Of a DNA stretch of 64,000 bases, positions 51,311-62,476 are shown one piece after another; the stretch's first letter is position 1, and every line of letters starts with the position of its first letter. The position numbers and the translations under genes are program-made. The stretch comes from Pyxidicoccus parkwaysis. Lineage in GTDB: Bacteria > Myxococcota > Myxococcia > Myxococcales > Myxococcaceae. Location: NCBI RefSeq assembly GCF_017301735.1, contig NZ_CP071090.1, positions 3,586,001-3,650,000 on the forward strand, written 5' to 3'. The notes under the pieces are model-generated. The model searched no databases, was not told where the DNA came from, and saw only the letters and a list, made by a program, of their open reading frames with translations.

Positions 51311-52132
51311 TCAGCCGGCCTTCGCGGTGAGGTTCCGCACGGTGTCCACGGGCACGGTGTAGCCGGAGGCGACGAGGAAGTCCGCGGCGGCATTGGTGGC
51401 GGCGGCCTGGACGTCCGTGGCCTCGACCGGCTTGCAGTGCACGCCGATGCCGAGCACGGGGCCCAGCGCGGTGAACTCGGCCACCTTGACGGAGGGCGCG
51501 GGCTGCTGGAGGACGCCGGGCACCGTCGTCATCAACTCCTGGAGCGCCTTCATCTGCATGCGCACGTCGCCGCCGTGCAGCAGCGGAACCTTGATGACGA
51601 GCTTGCGGTGCGGATGGTGCGTGAAGTTGACGATGTTGTCGCCGAACAGCCGGTTGTTGCCCACGGAGATGCGCAGGTTGTCGGCCGTGTCGAGCGTGGT
51701 GGCGAAGAGGCCAATCTCCTGCACCACACCGGTGACGCCCGCCGCGGCGATTTCATCACCCACGCGGAAGGGCCGCAGCACGAGCAGGAAGATGCCCGCC
51801 GCGAAGTTGGAGAGCAGGCCGGACCAGGCCGTGCCAATCGCGATGCCCGCCGCCGCGAGCAGCGCGGCGAAGGACGTCGTCTCCACGCCCATCATCCCCA
51901 GGATTCCGAGCAGCAGGAGGATGGTGAGGGAGCCGGCGAACAGCGACTCGACGTAGCGGATGAGCGTGGCGTCGAGCTGGCGCTTCTGCAGCGCCATATT
52001 CAGCACGCGCCGGAACCCGTTGATGATGGTACGGCCCACGAACCACAGCACCAGCGCTCCCATCGCCTTGAGCAGGAAGGGGAGGGCTTCGGTCAGGGCC
52101 AGCGACTTCAGTTGATTGATGATGGCGTCCAT
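51311..52132 (-). CDS. Small-conductance mechanosensitive channel (MscS family)
   Basis: A 273-aa MscS protein with three N-terminal helices, TM3 pore region ALLAAAGIAIGTAWSGLLSNFAAGIFLLVLRPFRVGD split by a Gly kink, and the beta domain with VQEIGLFATTLDTADN and VGNNRLFGDNIVN. It relieves turgor upon osmotic downshift. The ATG at 52132 matches the usual N-terminus. No co-transcribed neighbour. Confidence 0.92.
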   Translation of the reverse strand: MDAIINQLKSLALTEALPFLLKAMGALVLWFVGRTIINGFRRVLNMALQKRQLDATLIRYVESLFAGSLTILLLLGILGMMGVETTSFAALLAAAGIAIGTAWSGLLSNFAAGIFLLVLRPFRVGDEIAAAGVTGVVQEIGLFATTLDTADNLRISVGNNRLFGDNIVNFTHHPHRKLVIKVPLLHGGDVRMQMKALQELMTTVPGVLQQPAPSVKVAEFTALGPVLGIGVHCKPVEATDVQAAATNAAADFLVASGYTVPVDTVRNLTAKAG

Positions 52133-52296
52133 GGCCGCGGCGTTTTGCAGACGCCGGGCCAGCGGAGTCACTGCGCGCAAGTGCGCGGAACACCGTGGGT
52201 GTTAGTTCGTTTGAGATGAAAGCACTTCCGGGCTGACGCGTCCGGCGGGCTCACAGGCAGGCGACCTGACACGTCAAGGCCGTGCGTCCCGAGGCT

Positions 52297-53916
<1,620 letters not shown>

Positions 53917-53964
53917 GAGGGGTCCCGAGTCTCCGCGTCCTGTATCAGCAATCCAGGCGGCGCC

Positions 53965-56952
53965 CTATCGGATCTCCGCGGCCGTGGAGGTGGGGTGTGA
54001 CGACAGCCATTGGGAAATCTCCGTGGCCTTCCGTTCCTGCCCCATCTTTCCGTAATGCTCGTGGGCCTGGGTGGCCAGCTCCCGGGCGCGAGGGCGGTCG
54101 GTGTTGGCATCCCACAGCGCCCGCGCCAGCGCCCATCGCGCCTCCGGACGCACGCGGATGGAGACATGCTCGAGCGCCTGCTCCAGCAGGGGCACGGCGG
54201 CGGCGGGCTGGTGACGGGCGAGGTGCAGCTCGCCCAGGCCGAGCCGCGCGAGGGCGAGGAGGCGTGGGTCCTCGGCCTCGAGCTTCTCCCCGGCGGCCAG
54301 GGCCTTCTGGAGCTGGCGCGCGGCGTCATCCCACCGGCCCAGCCGCACCAGCGTGCGTCCGAGGAGGGCGCTCACCTGGGCGGCCTCGGAGGGGTCTCCT
54401 CCCTGGACCTTCTCGTGCAGCGCCAGGGCGCGCTCGAACTCCTCGCGCGCCTTCACGTCCTGGCCCATGGCCGCGCGGACCTCTCCGATGCTGGCGTGCG
54501 AGTGGGCGAGGCTCGGGTGCGTGTCACCCAGCGTCGCCTGCCGCAGCGCGAGGGCGCGCTCGTGGTGCTCCAGCGCCGCCTCCAGGTGGCCGCGCGCGAG
54601 CAGCACGTCGCCCAGGTTGGCGAGCGAGGACGCCACCATGGGGTGGTCGGCGCCCAGCAGCTTGCGCCGCATGGCCAGGGCGCGCTCGTAGAGGGCCTGG
54701 GCCTTCTCGTACTCGCCCAGTTCCTCGTGGACGATGCCCAGGTTGTTGAGCGTCACGGCGATGGTGGGGTGCTCGGCGCCGAGCGCTTCCTCCTTCAGCG
54801 CGAGGGCCCGCTGGAAGTAGCCGGTCGCCTGCGCGTACTGCCCCTGGTCCATGAGGACGTTGCCCAGGCCGTTGAGCACGCGCGACAGGTTGAGCTTGTC
54901 CGGCTTCTGGGCGCGTTCCATGAGTGTGAGGGCACGCTCGTAGGACTCCTGGCTGCGCGCGTAGTCGCCGGTCATCCAGCGCACGTTGCCCACTGTCTCC
55001 AGCGCCAGCGCGAGGAGCTGTTCGTCGCCCAGCCGCTCCGCCGCCGCCATCATCGGCAGCTCCAGCCACAGGGCCTCGGCGTAGCGGGACTGGCGCGCGC
55101 CCACCTCGGTGACGAGGAGGCTCCAGGCCTGGGACTCCAGCACCGCGTCCCGGCCCTGCGCCGCCTGGATGAGCGCCTCGCGCAGGCGCATCTCCGCGCC
55201 CTTGTAGTCGCCCGCGCCGTCCAGGTGCATGGCGTGCCAGAAGAGTGTCTGCCCGTGCGCGGGAGGGTAGCCCAGCGCCACGAGCTGGGGCCGCAGCTCC
55301 TCCGCGAGCGCGAGCCCCTCCTTGTACTTGCCCGCGCGGTGGAGCGCTTCGAGCCTGTCTTCGAGAGGCTGGAAGGCCTCGACGCGAGCGCGCACCGCCG
55401 GGTCCTCGGGCGGTGGCACGGAGGCGGTGAGCAGGCGCGCGTCCGCGCAGTCACTCAAGGGCGGCAGCGACTGCACGGCCTGCGCGGCCTTGTCCACCAG
55501 CTTCTCGTCGGACTCCTTGACGAGCAGCTCCGTGAGCGCGCCCAGCTGTCCACGCCGCCGCTCCAGGCACACCTCGCGCAGCGCGCCCAGCCGCTGCGGC
55601 TGCGCGGAGCCCTCCTGCCGCGCCAGCTCGCACGCCTCGGTGCGCTGCTTCACCCACTCCTCGGAGTACGCGTCGAGCATTCGCGCCACGCGGGACGAGG
55701 TGTCCCTCGCCTGCGGGAGCCCCGTGCCCACCAGCACGTCCTCCAGCCGCTTCGCGAGCGTCGCGTCCCAGACGCCCGTGAGGCGCCGCTCCATGCCGAC
55801 GCACGCGGATTCGGCCGGCTCCTGGCGCACCCAGCCCCAGATGGCCGCCACGCCCAGCAGGACCACGCCGCTCGCGAGCGCCCCTGCGCGCACGAGGGCC
55901 CGCCGCCGCTGCTCCGGGTCGTTCTCCAGCTCCGCCAGCAGTTCGCGCATGGAGCCGTGGCGCAGGAGTGGATTGGCCTTCAGTCCACGCAGCACGGCGC
56001 GCGCCACCCAGACGGGCACCTCGCTGTCGGGCGGCGGAGGAATCACGCGCTCTTCGAGGCGGGCCTCGAGCAGCGCGCCGAAGGTGTCGCCCGGGAAGGG
56101 CCGCACGCCGTAGAGCGCCTCGTAGAGGGCCACGCAGAAGCCGTACACGTCGCTGCGCGCGTCCACGGCATTGCCCTGGAGCTGCTCCGGGGCCATGAAG
56201 CGCGGCGTGCCGAGCACCTTGCCTGACTCGGTGAGAGGCTCCATCCACGTGCGCGGCAGCGGTGCCTGGGCGTCCGGCTTCGGCTCCTCCATCCCGGCAC
56301 CGTGCGCGGCCTGGGCGAGGCCGAAGTCCGTCACGCGGATGCGGCCGTCCTCGCCGACGAGGACGTTCTCCGGCTTGAAGTCGCGGTGCACCAGCCCGGC
56401 AGCGTGTGCCGCGACGAGGCCCCGGCCCGCGTCCAGGAAGGCGCGCAGCACCTCGCGCCAGGGACGTTGCTGCTGCCTCAGCCACTGCCCCAGCGTCTGG
56501 CCCTCCACGAACTCCATGGCGATGAAGACGGAGTCGTCCTCCAGCCGGCCGGAGTCGTAGACGTGCACCACGTTGGGGTGGTTGAGCCGCGCCATGGCCT
56601 GGGCCTCGCGCAGCAGACGCACCTGGGACTCGTCCTGCGAGTCGAGGCTCCAGACGGGACGCAGCAGCTTCAGCGCCACGCGGCGGTTGAGCCGCACGTC
56701 ATAGGCCGAGACAACCAGCCCCATGCCGCCATGGCCCAGCATGCCCAGCACCGTGTAGCGGTCCGCGAGGACACGGCCCGGAGGCGGAGAGGCGATTCCA
56801 CCCGGGCGGCTGGTGTCCTGCGTCTCGTCCGAGCCCGAATGCGAGCCCGAATGCGCGGAGTCCTCCCGTCCCGGGCCAGTGGAGGGCCCCAGGGTGAGCG
56901 TCTCTTCAGGAACGTTGGCGTCGGCCGCCCCCCCGGGCCGAAGAGGACTCAT
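53965..56952 (-). CDS. Ser/Thr protein kinase with TM segment and TPR array
   Basis: A 995-aa Pkn2-type receptor kinase. N-terminal kinase domain (about 70-350) is complete: GHGGMG loop, VALKLL Lys, HRDFKPENVL catalytic loop, DFGLA and the APE-equivalent FMAPEQL. One TM helix follows near 365-385 (GALASGVVLLGVAAIWGWV). The C-terminal 400 residues form at least eight tetratricopeptide repeats (GNVLMDQGQYAQATGYFQRAL, GIVHEELGEYEKAQALYERAL, GDVLLARGHLEAALEHHERAL). It is upstream of and probably co-transcribed with the FHA-type sigma-54 activator, its likely phosphorylation target. A GTG two codons upstream is also possible. Confidence 0.92.
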   Translation of the reverse strand: MSPLRPGGAADANVPEETLTLGPSTGPGREDSAHSGSHSGSDETQDTSRPGGIASPPPGRVLADRYTVLGMLGHGGMGLVVSAYDVRLNRRVALKLLRPVWSLDSQDESQVRLLREAQAMARLNHPNVVHVYDSGRLEDDSVFIAMEFVEGQTLGQWLRQQQRPWREVLRAFLDAGRGLVAAHAAGLVHRDFKPENVLVGEDGRIRVTDFGLAQAAHGAGMEEPKPDAQAPLPRTWMEPLTESGKVLGTPRFMAPEQLQGNAVDARSDVYGFCVALYEALYGVRPFPGDTFGALLEARLEERVIPPPPDSEVPVWVARAVLRGLKANPLLRHGSMRELLAELENDPEQRRRALVRAGALASGVVLLGVAAIWGWVRQEPAESACVGMERRLTGVWDATLAKRLEDVLVGTGLPQARDTSSRVARMLDAYSEEWVKQRTEACELARQEGSAQPQRLGALREVCLERRRGQLGALTELLVKESDEKLVDKAAQAVQSLPPLSDCADARLLTASVPPPEDPAVRARVEAFQPLEDRLEALHRAGKYKEGLALAEELRPQLVALGYPPAHGQTLFWHAMHLDGAGDYKGAEMRLREALIQAAQGRDAVLESQAWSLLVTEVGARQSRYAEALWLELPMMAAAERLGDEQLLALALETVGNVRWMTGDYARSQESYERALTLMERAQKPDKLNLSRVLNGLGNVLMDQGQYAQATGYFQRALALKEEALGAEHPTIAVTLNNLGIVHEELGEYEKAQALYERALAMRRKLLGADHPMVASSLANLGDVLLARGHLEAALEHHERALALRQATLGDTHPSLAHSHASIGEVRAAMGQDVKAREEFERALALHEKVQGGDPSEAAQVSALLGRTLVRLGRWDDAARQLQKALAAGEKLEAEDPRLLALARLGLGELHLARHQPAAAVPLLEQALEHVSIRVRPEARWALARALWDANTDRPRARELATQAHEHYGKMGQERKATEISQWLSSHPTSTAAEIR

Positions 56953-57167
56953 GTCCACGACTGTACATCGCCCCCGCGCCCCGCCATACCCCGCGTGAGG
57001 GCTGACATGTTTGTCGTGAATTCAATGATTCGCCTGCGCGGCGTTGCCGTTCCCCGTCGTTTGGGTCAGGTGTGACTACGGGTGTGTGATGCGGTGCGCT
57101 TCCGGCCGGCGTCCCGGGCGGTGGGTTGCCGTGGTCATGGGAGGAGTGCTGAGCCCCGGTGCTTCGA

Positions 57168-57200
57168 ACCGCCCCCCACGGTGTACGCGCGGGGGGCGGT
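57168..57200 (-). terminator. Hairpin after pyruvate carboxylase gene
   Basis: Perfect 10-bp stem ACCGCCCCCC / GGGGGGCGGT with a 13-nt loop, 9 nt after the minus-strand stop. No T-run. Confidence 0.6.
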
Positions 57201-57209
57201 GGTGCACGG

Positions 57210-60200
57210 CTACTGAAGCACCGCGAGCAGGTCTCCACCCTGCACGGCGCCCTTGAGCGAAGGCACCACCTCCGCCACGGTGCCGGCGCGCGGGGCACGG
57301 ACCACCGTCTCCATCTTCATCGCCTCCAGCGTGACGAGCGGCGCGCCCGCCTCCACGCGTGCGCCCGGCTTGACGTGCAGGGCAATCACGGTGCCCGGCA
57401 TGCTCGCCGCCACGTGGTTCGGGTTGGCGCGGTCCGCCTGGCGCCGCGCCTCCACCTTCGATGCGAGGCTGCGGTCTCTCACCAGCACCGAGCGGTTGTG
57501 CCCGTTGAGCGCGAAGTACACCGTGCGGCAGCCATCGTCGTCCGGCTCGCCCACGGCCGTCAGGCTGATGACCAGCGTCTTGCCCGGCTCGAGGTCCACC
57601 CAGATTTCCTGCCCCACCTCCATGCCGTAGAAGTAGTTCGGCGTGTCGAGGATGGACACGTCCTCGTACTTCGCCTGGTCATCCAGGAAGCCCGCCATGA
57701 CGCGCGGGTAGAGCGCGGAGGAGATGGCGTCCGCACGCGTGAGCGGGTGGCCCGCCTTCTGCGACAAGTCCTGCTGGAGCTTGTCCAAATCGAGCGGGGG
57801 CATGCTCGCGGACGGCCGGCCCTCCACGCGCGGAAGGCCCTTGAGCACGGCCGCGCGCAAGTCCTCTGGGAAGCCGTTGGGCGGCTGGCCCAATTCGCCG
57901 CGGAAGTAGCCCACCACGCTGGAGGGGAAGTCCAGGCGCGGCGCCTCGGCGATGAGCTTCGCGTGGGTGAGGTGGGTGCTGTCGTTCATGTCCACGCCGC
58001 GCACGGCGAGGTCGTTCTTCAGGAGGAAGATGGCGAAGTCGCCCACCATCTTCGAGGACGGCGTCACCTTGGGGATGTCCCCCACCAGCGCGTTGACGAG
58101 CGCGAAGGCGTCCTTCACGTCGTTCCACCGGCCGAGCAGTCCCATCTCGGCGACTTGAGGCCGGAGGTTGGAGTACTGGCCGCCCGGAATCTCGTGGTAG
58201 TAGACCTCGCTCGTCGTGCTCTTGAGGCCGCTCTCGAAGGGGGCGTAGTACTCGCGCACGTCTTCCCAGTAGTTGGCCAGCGGCTGCAGGCGCGCGTTGG
58301 CGAGGCCCGTCTCGCGCGGGTGGCCGCGCAGCGCGCTCACCAGTGCGTTCATGCTGGGCTGGCTGGTGAGGCCCGCCATGCTGCCCAGCGCCACGTCGAC
58401 GATGTGTACGCCGTGCTCAATCGCTTCGAGATAGCTGGCGATGCCGTTGCCAGCCGTGTCGTGCATGTGCAGGTGGATGGGCAGGCGCGTCACCTCGCGC
58501 AGCTTGTCCATCAGCATGGCCGCGGCGCGCGGGCGCAGCAGGCCCGCCATGTCCTTGATGCACAGGAAGTGGGCGCCCGAGTCCTCGATGCGCTTCGCCA
58601 GGTCCGCGTAGTAGTCCAGCGTGTACTTGTTGCGCTTGGGGTTGGCGACGTCGCCCGTGTAGCAGATGGCCACCTCCGCCACCTTGCCCGTCTTGAGCAC
58701 GCGGCGGATGGAGACCTCCATGCTGCCCAAATCGTTGAGGCTGTCGAAGATGCGGAAGACGTCCACGCCCGCCTCGGCCGCCTCGTCGATGAAGGCCTCC
58801 ACCACGTTGTCCGGGTAGCTCGTGTAGCCCACGGCGTTGGCGCCGCGCAGGAGCATCTGGAGCAGCAGGTTGGGTGCCGCGGCCTTCAGCGCGCGCAGGC
58901 GGGCCCACGGGTCCTCGTTGAGGAAGCGGTACGCGGTGTCGAACGTCGCTCCGCCCCAGGACTCCAGGCTGAAGAGGTCCGAAGCGAGGTGCGCGGTGGC
59001 CGGCGCCACACGGAGGATGTCGCGCGTGCGCATGCGCGTGGCCAGCAGGGACTGGTGCGCGTCACGCATCGTGGTGTCGGTGAGCAGCACCTTCTTCTGC
59101 GACAACACCCACTCGGCGAGGCCGCGCGGGCCCTTCTCCGCGAGAATCTGCGCCGTGCCGCGCGGCACCGGGCCGGACGGCGTCACCGGCAGGCGCGGCT
59201 CCAGGAACTGCGTGGGCTTGAGCCGCTGCTGCTTCTTGATGGTGGGGTGCCCGTTGACGATGACGTCGCCCAGGTACTGGAGCAGCTTGCTCGCCCTGTC
59301 ACGCCGGGGCGCGAGCTGGAAGAGCTCCGGTGTCTCGTCGATGAAGCGCGTGTACGTCTCGCCGTGCTGGAAGGCGGGGTGGCGCAGCACGTTCTCCAGG
59401 AAGGGGAGGTTCGTCTTCACGCCGCGGATGCGGAACTCGCGCAGCGCGCGCTGGCCCTTCATCACCGCGCCCTGGAACGTGGGCGCGTAGGCGATGACCT
59501 TCACCAGCATGGAGTCGTAGTACGGCGAGATGTGCGCCATCGTGTAGCCGTTGGAGCCATCCAGCCGGATGCCGAAGCCGGTGGCCGCGCGCCACGCGGT
59601 GATGATGCCCGCGTCCGGCATGAAGTTGTTCGCCGGGTCCTCGGTGGTGACGCGCAGCTGCACCGCGAAGCCTCGCGGGACGATGGACTCCTGCGAGGGA
59701 ATGCCCACCTCCGGCGAATCCAGCCTGTAGCCCTCGGCAATGCGAATCTGGCTCTGCACCAGGTCCACGCCCGTCACCTGCTCGGTGACGGTGTGCTCCA
59801 CCTGGAGCCGCGCGTTGCACTCGATGAAGTAGAACGTCTCGCCGGAGACAAGGAACTCGGCGGTGCCCGCGCTGGAGTAGCCGGCCTCGCGCGCCAGCCG
59901 CACCGCCGCGTCGCAGATGGCGGTGCGCAGGGCAGGGGACAGGTTGGGCGCCGGGGCAATCTCGATGACCTTCTGATGGCGGCGCTGCACCGAGCAGTCG
60001 CGCTCGCGCAGGTGCACGAGGTTGCCGTGCAAGTCACCCAGGAGCTGCACCTCGATGTGGCGCACGCGCTCCAGGAACTTCTCCAGGAACACCGCCGAGG
60101 AGCCGAAGGCGCTCTTCGCCTCGGAGCGCGCGGAGGCGAGCGCGGACTCCAATTCCTTCTCTTCGCGCACCACGCGCATGCCCCGGCCACCGCCGCCGTG

Positions 60201-60713
60201 CGCGGCCTTCACCAGGACCGGGCCACCGTGCTGCACGAAGAAGGCGCGGGCCTGCGCCAGCACTCGCGCGTCGTCGCCTTCGAGCGTGACGCCGGGCACC
60301 ACCGGCACGCCCACCTTCTGGGCCAATTGCTTGGCGGCCACCTTGTCGCCCATGGTCCGCACCACGGAAGAGCGCGGGCCGATGAAGCGGATGCCCCGGC
60401 GCTCGCAGGCCTCGGCGAAGTCGGCGTTCTCGGAGAGGAAGCCGTAGCCCGGGTGGATGGCGTCCACGCCGGCCTTCTGCGCGACGTCGAGAATCTCCTC
60501 GATGCCCAGGTACGCCTCCACCGGGCGCTTGCCGCGGCCGACGAGGTACGCCTCGTCCGCCTTGTGCCGGTGCTCGTGGGTGCGGTCCTCGTCGCTGTAG
60601 ATGGCGACGGTGCGGATGCCCAGCTCGTTGCAGGCTCGGAACACGCGGATGGCAATCTCACCGCGGTTGGCGCACAGCACCTTCTGGATGGGCTTCAGGG
60701 AGGGTTGGGCCAT
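57210..60713 (-). CDS. pyc: Pyruvate carboxylase
   Basis: A 1167-aa single-chain enzyme with all three domains: biotin carboxylase (KVLCANRGEIAIRVFRAC, HPGYGFLSENADFA, ATP-grasp loop GGGGRGMR), carboxyltransferase (LLTDTTMRDAHQSLLATRM, HMHDTAGNGIASY) and C-terminal biotinyl carrier with the biotin Lys in EAMKMETVV. It makes oxaloacetate from pyruvate, replenishing the TCA cycle. Length matches the usual ~1150. ATG 60713 (MAQPSL) is preferred over a GTG seven codons upstream. An MFS gene lies 154 bp upstream on the same strand. Confidence 0.96.
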   Translation of the reverse strand: MAQPSLKPIQKVLCANRGEIAIRVFRACNELGIRTVAIYSDEDRTHEHRHKADEAYLVGRGKRPVEAYLGIEEILDVAQKAGVDAIHPGYGFLSENADFAEACERRGIRFIGPRSSVVRTMGDKVAAKQLAQKVGVPVVPGVTLEGDDARVLAQARAFFVQHGGPVLVKAAHGGGGRGMRVVREEKELESALASARSEAKSAFGSSAVFLEKFLERVRHIEVQLLGDLHGNLVHLRERDCSVQRRHQKVIEIAPAPNLSPALRTAICDAAVRLAREAGYSSAGTAEFLVSGETFYFIECNARLQVEHTVTEQVTGVDLVQSQIRIAEGYRLDSPEVGIPSQESIVPRGFAVQLRVTTEDPANNFMPDAGIITAWRAATGFGIRLDGSNGYTMAHISPYYDSMLVKVIAYAPTFQGAVMKGQRALREFRIRGVKTNLPFLENVLRHPAFQHGETYTRFIDETPELFQLAPRRDRASKLLQYLGDVIVNGHPTIKKQQRLKPTQFLEPRLPVTPSGPVPRGTAQILAEKGPRGLAEWVLSQKKVLLTDTTMRDAHQSLLATRMRTRDILRVAPATAHLASDLFSLESWGGATFDTAYRFLNEDPWARLRALKAAAPNLLLQMLLRGANAVGYTSYPDNVVEAFIDEAAEAGVDVFRIFDSLNDLGSMEVSIRRVLKTGKVAEVAICYTGDVANPKRNKYTLDYYADLAKRIEDSGAHFLCIKDMAGLLRPRAAAMLMDKLREVTRLPIHLHMHDTAGNGIASYLEAIEHGVHIVDVALGSMAGLTSQPSMNALVSALRGHPRETGLANARLQPLANYWEDVREYYAPFESGLKSTTSEVYYHEIPGGQYSNLRPQVAEMGLLGRWNDVKDAFALVNALVGDIPKVTPSSKMVGDFAIFLLKNDLAVRGVDMNDSTHLTHAKLIAEAPRLDFPSSVVGYFRGELGQPPNGFPEDLRAAVLKGLPRVEGRPSASMPPLDLDKLQQDLSQKAGHPLTRADAISSALYPRVMAGFLDDQAKYEDVSILDTPNYFYGMEVGQEIWVDLEPGKTLVISLTAVGEPDDDGCRTVYFALNGHNRSVLVRDRSLASKVEARRQADRANPNHVAASMPGTVIALHVKPGARVEAGAPLVTLEAMKMETVVRAPRAGTVAEVVPSLKGAVQGGDLLAVLQ

Positions 60714-60867
60714 ATGGGCGGGGCTGTTAGTCACTCCCCACGCCCTGGCGCAACCTCTCCACGGCGGAACGTCCTGTACAGGGCGCTGCTCCCCGCCCCG
60801 CGCCCCGGGCGCCGTTCACCCGGGAAGCGGATTTCGGACGCCAGGGCACTTGCGTGCCCGGGTTGCA

Positions 60868-62142
60868 TCAGGTGCTGGAGTGCGACTGCTGCGCGACGGG
60901 CTGGGTGCTGCCACTGGCTGTCTCCTCGTAGTCGAGGTCGCGGTGGAACGTCTCCTCGATGCGCAGCAGCGCGAGCAGCGCGAGGCCGAAGCAGAGGCTG
61001 CCCACGATGAGGGCCGCGTTGGCCACGGTGATGCCCTCCACGCCCTTGAGCCACGCGAAGCCGCTGGCCGCGAGCGCCGCCGAGCCGCGCACGAAGTTGG
61101 GCACCGTCGTCGCCACGGTGGCGCGGATGTTGGTGCCGAACTGCTCGGCCGCCATCGTCACCAGCACCGCCCAGTAGCCCACGGTGATGCCGATGAAGAA
61201 GCTCAGCACGTAGACCATGGTGCTGGTGAGGCCCGGGACGAGCCCGTAGACGAGCATCAGCGCGAAGCCCCCGACGAGGTTGAGGGCCACCGCGCGCTTG
61301 CGGCTCTTGAGCCACTGGCTGAAGACGCCCGCGAGCAGGTCTCCCACCGTGAGGCCAATGGAGCCGTAGAGGATGGCGTTGCCGGCCGTCACCGTGCCCT
61401 GCACGCCGAGGCCCGCCGTGAGCTCGGGGGCGAAGGTGAAGAGGATGCCCGTGGTGAAGTAGATGGGCACGCCGATGAGGATGCAGCAGATGTACTTGAG
61501 GAAACGCCCGCCCTGCAGGAGCAGGAACGGGTTGGCGCGCGACGGGTCCGTCTTCTTGGTGAACAGCTCGGACTCGGAGACCTTGAAGCGCGCGAAGAGC
61601 AGCGCGATGCCCATGAGCCCACCGCTGATGTAGGCCGTCTTCCAGCTCAGGTGCTGGCCGAGGAACGCCGCGGCGACGATGCCGAGCATGCCCAGCGTGG
61701 CGACGACGGTGGTGCCCAGGCCGCGCTTGTCCTTGGGCAGGGACTCGGCGACCAGCGTAATCGCCGCGCCCAATTCACCCGCCAGGCCCACGCCGCCGAG
61801 GAAGCGGCAGAGCGCGTAGCCATTCACGTCCCAGACGAAGGCGTTGGCCAGGTTGGCGAACGAGTAGAGCAGGATGGAGCCGAACATCACCGAGAGGCGC
61901 CCGCGCTTGTCGCCGATGACGCCCCAGATGAGGCCGCCCACCATCATGCCCACCATCTGCGCGTTGTAGATGAACAGGCCCTTCTGGAGGATCTCCGCCG
62001 CGTCGGTGATTCCGAGGTCGATGAGCGACGCACGGCGCACCACGCCGAACAGCGTGATGTCGAAGAGGTCGACGAAGTACCCCAGCCCGGCAACGATGAC
62101 CGTCAGATTCAGTACCGAGCGGAGATCTCTCAGGAATTTCAT
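60868..62142 (-). CDS. MFS transporter, sugar/metabolite:H+ symporter type
   Basis: A 424-aa 12-helix permease with MFS signatures: GGLIWGVIGDKRGRLSVMFG between helices 2 and 3 and the central loop RFKVSESELFTKK. The family resembles the SHS/ACS-type metabolite transporters (YjhB/ShiA-like). The start at 62142 (MKFLRDLRSV) fits the first helix VLNLTVIVAGLGYFVDLF. It is divergent from the SBBP lipoprotein gene by 334 bp, in which no dyad was found. Substrate unknown; the downstream pyruvate carboxylase suggests organic acids, as inference only. Confidence 0.88.
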   Translation of the reverse strand: MKFLRDLRSVLNLTVIVAGLGYFVDLFDITLFGVVRRASLIDLGITDAAEILQKGLFIYNAQMVGMMVGGLIWGVIGDKRGRLSVMFGSILLYSFANLANAFVWDVNGYALCRFLGGVGLAGELGAAITLVAESLPKDKRGLGTTVVATLGMLGIVAAAFLGQHLSWKTAYISGGLMGIALLFARFKVSESELFTKKTDPSRANPFLLLQGGRFLKYICCILIGVPIYFTTGILFTFAPELTAGLGVQGTVTAGNAILYGSIGLTVGDLLAGVFSQWLKSRKRAVALNLVGGFALMLVYGLVPGLTSTMVYVLSFFIGITVGYWAVLVTMAAEQFGTNIRATVATTVPNFVRGSAALAASGFAWLKGVEGITVANAALIVGSLCFGLALLALLRIEETFHRDLDYEETASGSTQPVAQQSHSST

Positions 62143-62476
62143 AGGCGGATTAAGGGGTGTTGCGGGCCGTGGAGCAAGCGGCATGCACCTTGCCGGGGAG
62201 GGTGCCGCCCCTTGTGCGGGCGCGTGAGATATGAATCAGCATTCAGGTCCGGGCAGGCAGGCTATCCGCCCGGGACGCCCTGCACGTCAAGACGCGCCGC
62301 GGCGTCAGGGCTTCGTCCCCTCTGGGGGCGCCTTCGCCCCAGGCCCGGGCGGTTTCGTCACATACATACCGGGCGTATGAGCAGGCGCCGGTATCACCGA
62401 TGCCGTCCGGGGGCGCCGTCACATGGCCGGCCCTCGGGCGTTCGCGTGCATTCACGCACGAATCCGAGGAGGCATC

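Noticed and set aside
57155..57175. GCTTCGAACC resembling a tRNA T-loop
   Set aside because: No cloverleaf arms are found around it; it belongs to the terminator hairpin region.
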